DNA of 53,730 nucleotides, from contig PLSM01000149.1 in assembly GCA_003165075.1 (NCBI GenBank), forward strand, positions 1 through 53,730, in the 5' to 3' direction. Positions within the stretch are counted from its first letter, which is position 1, and each line of letters starts with the position of its first letter. Below the pieces are notes generated by a model, which was not told the origin of the DNA, made no database searches, and saw only the letters and a program-made list of their open reading frames with translations. The stretch is from Acidobacteriaceae bacterium. GTDB lineage: Bacteria; Acidobacteriota; Terriglobia; Terriglobales; Acidobacteriaceae. The translations under genes were made by a program, and so were the position numbers. Positions 7,759 to 16,623 of this stretch are shown here, piece after piece.

Positions 7759-9837
7759 ATGTTCGCTCGTATGCTTCGCTCCGCTCTCCTGCTCGCGGCC
7801 GGTCTCATCCTGGCCGCGGCGCCCGCAATCCATGCCGAGGAAGGCATGTGGACCTTCGACAACCCGCCGCTCAAGCAGTTGGCGGCCAAATACAACTTCC
7901 ATCCCACGCAGGAATGGCTTGACCACCTGCGGCTCTCGAGTGTCCGCCTCAACGACGGCGGGTCGGGGTCGTTTGTCAGTTCCAACGGACTGCTGCTGAC
8001 CAACCATCATGTGGCGCGCGGCCAGTTGCAGAAGAACTCGACTGCCGAACACGATTACTTGCGCGACGGCTTCTATGCAGCCACGCCGGACCAGGAGATG
8101 AAGTCTCCGGACCTGGAGATCAACGTGTTGGTCTCGATGGAGGACGTGACCGCGCGGGTGCAGGGCGCGGCCAAAGGCATCGCCGACGACGCCAAGGCGT
8201 TGCGGGCTCGCGAAGCTGCGATCGCGGCCATCGAAAAGGAGAGCAAGGATAAGACCGGCCTTCGCTCAGACGTGGTCTCGTTCTACCAAGGTGGCGAATA
8301 CTGGCTCTACCAGTACAAGGCCTACACCGACGTGCGCCTGGTCTTTGCGCCGGAGGAGCAAGCCGCTTTCTATGGCGGCGATCCGGACAACTTTACCTAT
8401 CCACGCTACGACCTGGACATGGCGTTGTTTCGCGTCTACGAAAATGGCAAGCCGCTGCGCACCGAGAACTATCTGAAATGGAGCGCCAAGGGCGCCGCGC
8501 CGGGTGAACTGGTTTTCATCTCCGGCCATCCCGGTTCCACCGCGCGCCAGGACACCATGGCCGAACTGCTGGTGGAACGCGATGTGAGAGAGCCGGCGCT
8601 CATCGAGTATCTGAATCGCCGCATCGCTGCCGCGCAGGCCTTTGCGGCACAGGGGCCGGAGCAGGCGCGGCTGGTGGACAGCACGATTTTTGGCCTGCAG
8701 AACAGCCTCAAGGTCTATGTAGGGCGCGCTGAGGCACTGGCCGACAAGGCCATCGTGGCCAAAAAAGAGGCGGAGGAAGCCGATTTTCGCAAACGCGTGG
8801 CGGCCAATCCGGAGTGGCAAAAGGAATACGGCGGCGCCTGGGATACGATTGCGCAGACCGAAGAACTGGTGAAACCGGAGATCCGCAGCCAGCTCTTTCG
8901 CCGCACCGACAGCCGCCTGTTCAGCATCGCGATGCAGATTGTGCAGTACGCGGCCGAAGTGAAGAAGCCTGACGGCGACCGGCTGCCGGGATACCACGAC
9001 GCGCAGCTTGAATCCCTGCGATTCCAGCTACTATCGCCGGCCCGGATTGAAATCCCCACCGAGAAGCTCTTCATGATCAATGCACTCAAACTGGCCCAAG
9101 AAAAGCTCGGCAAGGACGACGCTTACGTGCACGCCATTGTGCCAAACGGCGAAGTGGAACAGGCGGTGAATTCCCTTGTGGACGGGACCAAGCTGGCTGA
9201 CCCGGCCACACGCAAGACTCTGCTTGACGGTGGCGATGCAGCCGTGGCCGCCTCCAACGATCCCATGATCGTAGCTGCACGGCGCGTGGATCCGATTGTG
9301 CGCGCAACCACCAAACGGCTGCGCGACACCATTTCCAGCGTGCTCACTCCGGCAGGCGAAAAGCTCGGCAAGGCCCGTTTCCTGGCCTATGGGAAGGGCG
9401 CTTATCCTGACGCCACCTTCACCCTGCGACTCAGCTATGGCACGGTCAACGGTTTTCCTTACAATGGCACCATTGCCCCGCCCTTCACCACCTTCTATGG
9501 TCTCTACGACCGCGCAGCCAGCTTCAGTAACCAGCATCCCTTCGACCTAACTGCGAAGGAGCAGGCCGGGCGAAGCAAGCTGGACCTGAACACACCTCTC
9601 GATTTCGTCTCAACCGGCGACATCATCGGGGGCAACTCCGGCTCGCCGGTGGTGAACCGCGATGGAGAGCTGGTGGGCCTGATTTTCGATGGCAACATCG
9701 AGTCGCTGGCCGGCGATTTCGTTTATGACGGAACCAGGAACAGGGCTGTCGCGGTGCACTCGGCGGGCATGATCGAGGGACTGCGCAAGCTCTACGACGC
9801 GGGCCCACTTGCCGACGAATTGGAAGGCGGGAAATAG
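7759..9837 (+). CDS. S46 family dipeptidyl-peptidase (DPP7-like), exported
   Basis: The protein is about 692 residues. I chose the ATG at 7759 because AGGA lies five bases upstream and a good signal peptide follows (MFARMLRSALLLAAGLILAA, cut near HAEEGMW). An ATG at 7747 is nearly as good. S46 features are TNHHVARG with the catalytic histidine pair region at 83-84, the aspartate segment RYDLDMALF, and GNSGSPV with Ser627. The specificity loop reads LIFDGN, with glycine at the position where DPP11-type enzymes carry arginine. This suggests DPP7-like cleavage after hydrophobic rather than acidic residues; that reading is inference. The usual NHHC is NHHV here. The enzyme removes dipeptides from peptides, probably in the periplasm. 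Confidence 0.9.
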   Translation: MFARMLRSALLLAAGLILAAAPAIHAEEGMWTFDNPPLKQLAAKYNFHPTQEWLDHLRLSSVRLNDGGSGSFVSSNGLLLTNHHVARGQLQKNSTAEHDYLRDGFYAATPDQEMKSPDLEINVLVSMEDVTARVQGAAKGIADDAKALRAREAAIAAIEKESKDKTGLRSDVVSFYQGGEYWLYQYKAYTDVRLVFAPEEQAAFYGGDPDNFTYPRYDLDMALFRVYENGKPLRTENYLKWSAKGAAPGELVFISGHPGSTARQDTMAELLVERDVREPALIEYLNRRIAAAQAFAAQGPEQARLVDSTIFGLQNSLKVYVGRAEALADKAIVAKKEAEEADFRKRVAANPEWQKEYGGAWDTIAQTEELVKPEIRSQLFRRTDSRLFSIAMQIVQYAAEVKKPDGDRLPGYHDAQLESLRFQLLSPARIEIPTEKLFMINALKLAQEKLGKDDAYVHAIVPNGEVEQAVNSLVDGTKLADPATRKTLLDGGDAAVAASNDPMIVAARRVDPIVRATTKRLRDTISSVLTPAGEKLGKARFLAYGKGAYPDATFTLRLSYGTVNGFPYNGTIAPPFTTFYGLYDRAASFSNQHPFDLTAKEQAGRSKLDLNTPLDFVSTGDIIGGNSGSPVVNRDGELVGLIFDGNIESLAGDFVYDGTRNRAVAVHSAGMIEGLRKLYDAGPLADELEGGK

Positions 9838-9880
9838 CGCGCGATGTACGAATGATTGTCTAGCGGGAGACGGAGGCGGG

Positions 9881-11494
9881 CTATTTGCCGCAGGGTTCTC
9901 CCGCTCGCACTGTTGTCAGTATGCGGAATGAGAATGCCGGCTCATCGGGCCGGACGGCAGGCAGTTGAATATGCAGGCCGTCTTCGCGCTGGCTTGACAC
10001 CAGCTCTCCGGTTTGCCCCAGCAGTTCTACCGAACAGACTGGCCCGTTGAGATAGGGCGTTCCCTTCCACAACGAGCGCACGCGCAACTCGCCGCCCGCA
10101 GGCCAACCGAGCGCAATTGCGTAGAGCGCGCCGTTGTGGGTGGTAAAGCGAATGTCCTCGGGAGTGAAATCCTGCCGATCGGTGTACAGTGCGCTGCTGG
10201 CAACAGTCGTAGGACCCTCGCCATACAACAGAAACGGACGCGAACCATAGATAGCCTCGCCGTTGGTAGCCAGCCAACGACCCATTTCGAGCAGAATGGT
10301 GCGCGCTTCTTCGGGAATTGTACCGTCAGCCTTCGGTCCCACATTCAGCAGAAGGTTTCCGTTCTTGCTTACGACATCAACAAGCTCGCCGATCAGCGAC
10401 TTCGCGTCGCGATACTCATCGTTTTTGACATAGCCCCAGGAGTGAATGCTGACCGATGTGTCGGTCTGCCACGGCAACAGGCGCAACGCATCCAGCTTGC
10501 CGCGCTCAATGTCCAGAACGGCAGTGTTCTCTGGAAAGTCGTGGTCCTTGTAGGTGAGCACAACACCCTGTTCCCGTGCCGCCGCCTGGTTGTAGTAGTA
10601 GGCAGCGAACCGCTTGAGGTAGGGCTGAACCGCCGGCTGACCGATCCACCAGTCGAAGTACATGAAGTCCGGGTGATACTTGTCCACGAGCTCGCTGCTG
10701 CGGGCCAGCCAATCGTCGAGGAATGCCGTGTTCGGGGGCAGCCAGCGCTCAAGATGGTTGGGGTCGGGCTGCTTGCTGTCATCCTCGCCAGCCAGCGTCG
10801 AGGGTTGCGCGGGACCGTAGATTCCGGCGTACGCGGGATCTCGCACGTCGGAATCGAACTTCATTCCGCCGTAGTACCACCACCAATGCTCGGCGCGGTG
10901 CGACGAAACGCCGAAGTGCAGCCCGTGCTTGCGCGTGGCCGTTGCAAGTGCGCCCACAATATCGCGATGCGGGCCCATCTTCATCGCATTCCACGGGGTA
11001 ATGTCCGAGTTGTACATCGCAAAGCCGTCACAGTGCTCAGCCACGGGAACTATGTAGCGCGCGCCGGCACGTGCAAACAGGTCAACCCATGCGTCGGGAT
11101 CGAAGTGCTCGGCACGGAATTGCGGAATGAAGTCCTTGTAGCCGAACTTCGACTGCGGTCCGTACACCTCAACGTGATGCTTGAACTCGGGGCTTCCCGC
11201 GATGTACATGTTGCGGGGATACCACTCGTTTCCAAATGCCGGGACGGAGTACACACCCCAATGAATGAAGATGCCGAACTTTGCATCCCGATACCAGGAG
11301 GGAATGCGATAACCGGCCAGCGAATCCCAATTCGCCGCAAAGCGACCGTTGCGCGTCCCCTGATCCACGCGGACCAGTTGACGGCGCACGCTTTCAGAAT
11401 TCTGCTGCGCACGCAGCTTTTCAGGATGCGGGAAGAGAAGAACAATTGCGGCCAAGGCCAGCAGATAGCACGGACGAAGACGAAAACTACTCAT
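9881..11494 (-). CDS. GH29 alpha-L-fucosidase, exported
   Basis: The protein has 537 residues, with a signal peptide at 1-29 (hydrophobic core YLLALAAIVLLF). The GH29 barrel starts at WYRDAKFGIFIHWGVYS near residue 67, followed by ARYIVPVAEHCDGFAMY near 145. The likely nucleophile is Asp281 in FMYFDWW. A C-terminal beta domain follows from about residue 430. It should release terminal L-fucose from plant xyloglucan, arabinogalactan or rhamnogalacturonan side chains outside the cytoplasm. It is divergent from the GH78 gene with only 89 bases between them, so one control region probably serves both. Confidence 0.92.
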   Translation of the reverse strand: MSSFRLRPCYLLALAAIVLLFPHPEKLRAQQNSESVRRQLVRVDQGTRNGRFAANWDSLAGYRIPSWYRDAKFGIFIHWGVYSVPAFGNEWYPRNMYIAGSPEFKHHVEVYGPQSKFGYKDFIPQFRAEHFDPDAWVDLFARAGARYIVPVAEHCDGFAMYNSDITPWNAMKMGPHRDIVGALATATRKHGLHFGVSSHRAEHWWWYYGGMKFDSDVRDPAYAGIYGPAQPSTLAGEDDSKQPDPNHLERWLPPNTAFLDDWLARSSELVDKYHPDFMYFDWWIGQPAVQPYLKRFAAYYYNQAAAREQGVVLTYKDHDFPENTAVLDIERGKLDALRLLPWQTDTSVSIHSWGYVKNDEYRDAKSLIGELVDVVSKNGNLLLNVGPKADGTIPEEARTILLEMGRWLATNGEAIYGSRPFLLYGEGPTTVASSALYTDRQDFTPEDIRFTTHNGALYAIALGWPAGGELRVRSLWKGTPYLNGPVCSVELLGQTGELVSSQREDGLHIQLPAVRPDEPAFSFRILTTVRAGEPCGK

Positions 11495-11546
11495 CGCAAC
11501 AAAATACCAGAGAATAACTTATTTATGTATTGCAACATGGTGCCTT

Positions 11547-11560
11547 GGTGATTTATCACC
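11547..11560. promoter_or_regulatory. palindrome in the GH29/GH78 divergent promoter region
   Basis: GGTGAT at 11547-11552 and ATCACC at 11555-11560 form a perfect 6-bp inverted repeat with a 2-bp centre. It lies 23 bases before the GH78 start and about 53 bases upstream of the GH29 start. Size and position suit a dimeric regulator, but no regulator is encoded nearby and no second copy was noticed. Confidence 0.35.
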
Positions 11561-11583
11561 TTGACTGAAAGCGAATAGGCTCA

Positions 11584-14454
11584 ATGACGACCTCTGGAAT
11601 TTTGTTTACCTTTTCTTCTTGTGGCGCGCGGATGCGCCTGGCCTGTACATCCTTCGCTCTGATGAGCGCAGCGGCTTTGGCAGTGACCGCGCCGCCTGAA
11701 AACACTTCGCACCTGCTGCCGCCGACGGAGTTACGCTGCTCCAACCTGGTAGAGCCGCTCGCCGTTGCCGAAGCGCAGCCGGAGCTGTCATGGCAGCTAA
11801 CGGCTTCGTCCGCGGAACTGCACGCGGTAAGCCAGAGTGCCTACGAGATTCAAGTGGCCGTCCAAAGCGGAGCGGGAGGCGGTCAATCCGTTCTCAAGCC
11901 CGTCTTGTGGAATAGCGGCGTGGTGCATAGCGCGGCGACTTTCGGCGTCCTCTACGCCGGACCGGCGCTTGAGGCGCAGCGGTCCTACGTTTGGCAGGTC
12001 CGCGTGTGGGACGAGCAAGGGCACGCAAGCGGATGGAGCCGGATTGCACATTGGACCGAGGCGCCCACGTGGCAGGCGCATTGGATTGAAGCACCTTCCA
12101 CGGGCAGCGCGGCCGAGCCGATGCCGATCTTTCGCAAGAGCTTCGCACTCGACAAGCCGGTGACCCGGGCGCTGCTGTATGCGTCCGGAATGGGGCAGGA
12201 TGAGCTCCACATCAACGGGCAGAAGGTGGGCAAGGACGAGCTTACGCCCGGCTGGAGCGAATACCGCAAGACGGTCTACTACGACAGCTACGACGTAACC
12301 AGCCTGCTGCGAAATGGAGAAAATGCGCTAGGCATTATGCTGGGCAACGGCATGTACCGTGTACTGCTGACTCCAGGCCGCTACACGAAATTCGTGGGGA
12401 GCTATGGGCCGCCCAAGTGCATTGTGCAATTGCACGTTGAGTTCGCTGACGGCGAGGCAATGGATGTAGCCAGCGACGGCACATGGAAAACTACGCCCGG
12501 CCCGATTACCTTTTCTTCCACTTACGGCGGCGAAGACTTCGACGCGCGCCGCGAGCCACAAGGCTGGGATCGTCCCGGCTTCAACGATGCGCAATGGCAG
12601 GCGGCCGCAACGGTTGAGGGACCGGGCGGAGCGTTGTTACCCGACCTGGCGCCTCCCATGCGCGCGATTCGGACCTATACGCCGCATGCCCCGACCAGCC
12701 CCAAACCGGGAGTGCTGGTCTACGATCTGGGCCAGAACTTTGCAGGTTGGCCCGAAATCACCGTTTCAGGGCCTGCGGGCGCGGAGGTCAAGCTAATCTC
12801 AGGCGAACTGCTGAACAAGGATGGGACCGTCTCCCAAATGAGCGCTACCGGCTCTTCGAGTGACCCGCAGTGGTACTCCTACACTTTGCGAGGGTCAGGC
12901 GCTGAAAAATGGCATCCGCGCTTCAGTTACTTCGGCTTCCGCTATGTGCAGGTGGAGGGCGCCGGCGCCGCTCCCGCACCGGGCAAGGCGCAGATGGTTG
13001 CGCTGCGTGGCATCGCAGTGCATTCTTCATCTGCGGCAGCAGGGATTTTCTCTTCCTCCGACGATCTGCTGAACCGCATTCACACACTGATTCTTCGCTC
13101 AATTGAAAACAACGCAGCGAGCCTGTTCACCGATTGCCCGCATCGCGAAAAGCTTGGCTGGCTTGAGGAAACGCACTTGCTTGCGTCCGCGATGCTCTAC
13201 GACTTCGACTTTGCAAAACTGTATGCCGCCACGGCGCGAAACATTGCCGATGCCCAGACCACGGGCGGCCCCATGGTGGGTAATGTTCCTTCCACTGCGC
13301 CACCCTTCAAGATGGGCAGGATACCGGAGATTGCGCCGCAATATGTTCTGTTCCAGCCGCAATGGGGAATCTTTGACGACTCGCCCGAGTGGGGCAGCGC
13401 GTCTGTGCTTGCCGCCTGGTATGTGTATCAACGCGATGGTGATTTGAGTTTTCTTGGCACGCAATATGATGTGATGCGACTTTACACCGCGTATCTAGGC
13501 ACGCGCGCAAACGACGGAATCATTGCCTACGGACTGGGGGACTGGTGCGACATCGGCCCGGGCGAATGCGGCGTTTCAAAACTTACGACGTCTGGAGTGA
13601 CGGCCACGGCCATCTATTACCAGGATCTGCGCGTAATGGAAAAGACGGCGGCGTTGCTGGGAAAGAACGACGATAGCATTGCGTTCGGGCAGCAGGCGGA
13701 GTTGGAGCGCAACGCATTCAACACGCGCTTCTTCGATCCCGTGCAACACCGCTACGACACAGGGAGCCAGACCGCGCAGGCCATGCCGCTGGCGTTGGGC
13801 CTGGCGCCGGAAAACGAGCGCGGAGCTGTACTCGATGCTTTGGTCCAGGACATTCGCGCGCATTCAAATCACGTTACCGCAGGCGATATCGGCTTTCATT
13901 ACGTAGTCGATGCATTGCTCGATAGCGGGCGCTCCGACGTGCTGCTGGACATGCTCGAACGCACTGATCCACCGGGCTATGGTTACCAACTCACGATGGG
14001 CGCTACCGCGTTGACCGAAGCATGGGACGCGGATCCTCGCAATTCGCAGGACCACTTCATGCTAGGCCACGCGGAAGAGTGGTTCTATCGCGGGCTAGGC
14101 GGCATCAATATCGATTACTCCGCACAAGGCAACGCAATTCTTTCGTTGCGTCCAGTGGTCGCCGGCAAGATTGCGTGGGTACACACGCGCTATGAGTCCG
14201 TATTGGGCCCTGTGGAGAGCGGCTGGCGCCGCGCTTTGGCTGAGACCGCGTACGACTTCACCATTCCTGCGAATGCACATGCCACCGTGGAGATCAGTAC
14301 TGCGTCGCCAGATGCTGCAACGGTAAACGGGACACCACTTGCGAAGGCGGCCGGTGTCATCTCATCGCACGCAGATGGGAGCCAGTTACAGATTGTGCTC
14401 GGCTCGGGTCACTATCAAGTGCGGGCCGCAAACGCTGCCGGGGAACACAAATGA
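11584..14454 (+). CDS. GH78 alpha-L-rhamnosidase, exported
   Basis: The protein has 956 residues. The start at 11584 gives a long n-region; an in-frame ATG at 11632 gives a cleaner signal peptide (MRLACTSFALMSAAALAVTA) and may be the true start. The domain order is typical of GH78: an Fn3-like N-terminus with LRCSNLVEPL, a carbohydrate-binding beta domain with DELHINGQKVGKDELTPGW, a second beta domain, then the (alpha/alpha)6 barrel. The barrel holds TDCPHREKLGWLEE near residue 515, with the usual acidic residues, and ALTEAWD near 815. It releases alpha-L-rhamnose, for example from rhamnogalacturonan. Its last four bases overlap the next gene, indicating translational coupling. Confidence 0.93.
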   Translation: MTTSGILFTFSSCGARMRLACTSFALMSAAALAVTAPPENTSHLLPPTELRCSNLVEPLAVAEAQPELSWQLTASSAELHAVSQSAYEIQVAVQSGAGGGQSVLKPVLWNSGVVHSAATFGVLYAGPALEAQRSYVWQVRVWDEQGHASGWSRIAHWTEAPTWQAHWIEAPSTGSAAEPMPIFRKSFALDKPVTRALLYASGMGQDELHINGQKVGKDELTPGWSEYRKTVYYDSYDVTSLLRNGENALGIMLGNGMYRVLLTPGRYTKFVGSYGPPKCIVQLHVEFADGEAMDVASDGTWKTTPGPITFSSTYGGEDFDARREPQGWDRPGFNDAQWQAAATVEGPGGALLPDLAPPMRAIRTYTPHAPTSPKPGVLVYDLGQNFAGWPEITVSGPAGAEVKLISGELLNKDGTVSQMSATGSSSDPQWYSYTLRGSGAEKWHPRFSYFGFRYVQVEGAGAAPAPGKAQMVALRGIAVHSSSAAAGIFSSSDDLLNRIHTLILRSIENNAASLFTDCPHREKLGWLEETHLLASAMLYDFDFAKLYAATARNIADAQTTGGPMVGNVPSTAPPFKMGRIPEIAPQYVLFQPQWGIFDDSPEWGSASVLAAWYVYQRDGDLSFLGTQYDVMRLYTAYLGTRANDGIIAYGLGDWCDIGPGECGVSKLTTSGVTATAIYYQDLRVMEKTAALLGKNDDSIAFGQQAELERNAFNTRFFDPVQHRYDTGSQTAQAMPLALGLAPENERGAVLDALVQDIRAHSNHVTAGDIGFHYVVDALLDSGRSDVLLDMLERTDPPGYGYQLTMGATALTEAWDADPRNSQDHFMLGHAEEWFYRGLGGINIDYSAQGNAILSLRPVVAGKIAWVHTRYESVLGPVESGWRRALAETAYDFTIPANAHATVEISTASPDAATVNGTPLAKAAGVISSHADGSQLQIVLGSGHYQVRAANAAGEHK

Positions 14455-15503
14455 GTCGTAGAGTGGAGATGCTGTCGCTGATCGCGGCGGCATTGTTGAC
14501 GCTCTTTGCCATCGCAGGGTCCGCGCAGGAGATACCGGATGGACTGCTGCAGTCTGCCAATCTGGGGCGCTGCACGCTGGATTCCGGCAAGTGGATTGAG
14601 CCTTGCCTGGTGACCTATCGGACCTTTGGCCGGCTCAATGCGGACCACACCAACGCGGTGCTGTTTCCCAGTTGGTATAACGGGCGCAGCGAGGATCTTG
14701 CCCAGTTCTTCGGACCAGACAAGCTGGTGAACACTTCTCTGTTCTTCGGCATTGCGGTCGATGCACTCGCGGATGGAATCTCGTCTTCGCCCTCTAACAG
14801 CACCACGCAACATGGCGCCAACTTCCCGGCAATCACCATCCGCGACATGGTGCGGGCAGAGTACAGGCTGGCCACCGAGGCCCTTCACCTGAAGCATCTC
14901 TATGCTGTCGTGGGTATCTCCATGGGAGGTATGCAGACGTATGAATGGCTGGTGGACTATCCCGGCTTCTTTCAGAAAGCGGTGCCTATCATCGGCACGC
15001 CCCAGCAAACCTCCTACGACTTGCTCAACTGGGATCTATTACGCCGCCTGATTGAGTCCGATCCTGGATTTCACGACGGCAACTATGCCCAAGAGCCAGA
15101 CCTGGCGCTGGCCAATGAATTTGCCACGCTTACGTTGCCCTCGCCGGCGTACATTGCGCGCACGGTCTCGCGCGAGTCTTTCCCGGAATTCCTTGAGAAT
15201 TCGCTGAAGACGTGGGGAGGCCGCGACGCAAACGACCGCCTGGTGCAGCTCAAGGCAATGATCGCGCACGATGTGACGCGGGGCAGCGGATCGATTGAGG
15301 AAACAGCGCGCAAAATTTCCAACAGCCAGCTCATTGTCGTGGCCGTGAATGACCACCTCGTCAATCCCGCGCCCGCCCTCACCTGGGGACGCGCGAATGG
15401 CGCGCAGACTTACGTCTCGCAGGGCGATTGCGGCCATCGCATCTTTGAATGTGATGGCCCCGCCATTACCGCCGCAGTCCGCACTTTCCTCGGCGCGCCT
15501 TAA
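14451..15503 (+). CDS. secreted MetX-like alpha/beta hydrolase
   Basis: The 350-residue protein resembles homoserine O-acetyltransferases (MetX fold) but opens with a signal peptide (residues 1-25, LSLIAAALLTLFAIAGSA). The catalytic triad can be read as Ser157 in GISMGG, an aspartate in VAVNDHLVNP near 305 and a histidine in GDCGHRIF near 328. It starts inside the stop codon of the GH78 gene (ATGA overlap), so the two are translationally coupled. Export and this coupling argue against methionine biosynthesis. An esterase or acyltransferase acting on acetylated pectic sugars is a reasonable but untested idea. The gene converges with and overlaps the next one by four bases. Confidence 0.85.
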   Translation: MSRRVEMLSLIAAALLTLFAIAGSAQEIPDGLLQSANLGRCTLDSGKWIEPCLVTYRTFGRLNADHTNAVLFPSWYNGRSEDLAQFFGPDKLVNTSLFFGIAVDALADGISSSPSNSTTQHGANFPAITIRDMVRAEYRLATEALHLKHLYAVVGISMGGMQTYEWLVDYPGFFQKAVPIIGTPQQTSYDLLNWDLLRRLIESDPGFHDGNYAQEPDLALANEFATLTLPSPAYIARTVSRESFPEFLENSLKTWGGRDANDRLVQLKAMIAHDVTRGSGSIEETARKISNSQLIVVAVNDHLVNPAPALTWGRANGAQTYVSQGDCGHRIFECDGPAITAAVRTFLGAP

Positions 15504-16591
15504 GTTGAAGTCCAGGGCTTGCTGCGCGCCACAGAGATGCCTCTCACTTCGTGCGGCCACTTGCCGGAGACAGCGCAATAAAAGTGATAGAGCTGACCGT
15601 CATGCCAGATGACAGATGGCTTGTGCGCGTAGGTCTCATCCACAGTTCCCGGCGCTCCCGTGTCGATGATGATTTCGTTGACCTTGTTGAAGTGATAGGG
15701 ATCGTCGCCCACGGCCAGCAACTCGCGCGCTTTCCCTTTAACGTCGAGGCCGTAGTAATACATGCCCCATCGGCCAGCGTAACGCACCACGAAAGGGTTG
15801 CTGGCAAAGCGCGCGTCCCACGCATCCAGGCCGCCGTTGCGGAGAACGGGATTGCCGCTGTAACGAACCCAGTGCTTGAGGTCGTGCGACGTCGCAACGC
15901 CGGTCTGTTCATGCCAACCGCCTCCCTCCGCTTTCGGAAGCGGATCGGTCTTTGCGTTGTAGTAGAGATAGAAAACGCCATCTTCCTCGATCAGGTTGGG
16001 CCGGTACAGCCCACCGTGCTCCCAGGGCGCGCCGTCCGCTGAAAAGAGAATCGGCTCGGTCAGTTCCCAGTGAAGCAGGTCGTCACTCCACGCCAGACCG
16101 ATGACCGCGGCGCCCTCTTCGTAACCGGGATTGGGATAGGCGTTCCATGCGCCGAGATACCGCCCGTGCACCTTTCTGGCTCTGCCCTGCGAGGTGAGCC
16201 CGCTTTCACGCAAGATTGAACTCAAGGCCACGTTGTAGCGTGTGTACTTCGAATTCGGATCGCGCTTTGCGACGCAGCCTAGCCGTTTCCAGTGCACAAG
16301 GTCGGACGACATCGCAAGACCCGTCTGGTAGCCCTGGCCGTCAAATCCGATGTAGAGCATGTAAAATCCACTCTCGTGGCGAAACACGATGGGATCGTCG
16401 ACCAATTTGCTGTCGAATGCATCGGGACTACCGCTTGCCGCGAGCACCAACTTGCCGTACCGATACGGAGTCCGAAAAGGTCCGATCGATGCATCGTCAA
16501 GATCCGTTGCAAACAACGATTTGCCTTTGAGCACCAGCGCTCCGCTCATAGCAAGTCCAATGCCTTTTGCAAATTGCCTGCGCGTTGTCAA
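15500..16591 (-). CDS. GH43-like five-bladed propeller glycosidase, Tat-exported
   Basis: The protein has 363 residues. The N-terminus TRRQFAKGIG followed by a hydrophobic stretch is a twin-arginine signal. The rest shows repeated propeller blades: VDDPIVFRHESGFYMLYIGFD, GLAMSSDLVHW, RPNLIEEDGVFYLYYNA and GVATSHDLKHW. This is the GH43/GH32/GH130-type five-bladed beta-propeller fold. The acidic residue in VDDP is a plausible base, but I cannot assign the subfamily or sugar. It ends the minus-strand glycosidase run and begins 32 bases after the GH42 stop codon. Alpha-L-arabinofuranosidase or galactosidase activity would fit the neighbours. Confidence 0.75.
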   Translation of the reverse strand: MTTRRQFAKGIGLAMSGALVLKGKSLFATDLDDASIGPFRTPYRYGKLVLAASGSPDAFDSKLVDDPIVFRHESGFYMLYIGFDGQGYQTGLAMSSDLVHWKRLGCVAKRDPNSKYTRYNVALSSILRESGLTSQGRARKVHGRYLGAWNAYPNPGYEEGAAVIGLAWSDDLLHWELTEPILFSADGAPWEHGGLYRPNLIEEDGVFYLYYNAKTDPLPKAEGGGWHEQTGVATSHDLKHWVRYSGNPVLRNGGLDAWDARFASNPFVVRYAGRWGMYYYGLDVKGKARELLAVGDDPYHFNKVNEIIIDTGAPGTVDETYAHKPSVIWHDGQLYHFYCAVSGKWPHEVRGISVARSKPWTST

Positions 16592-16623
16592 TTTCGCAAC
16601 TCCTCTTCGTTCCGGTTGCCGTG

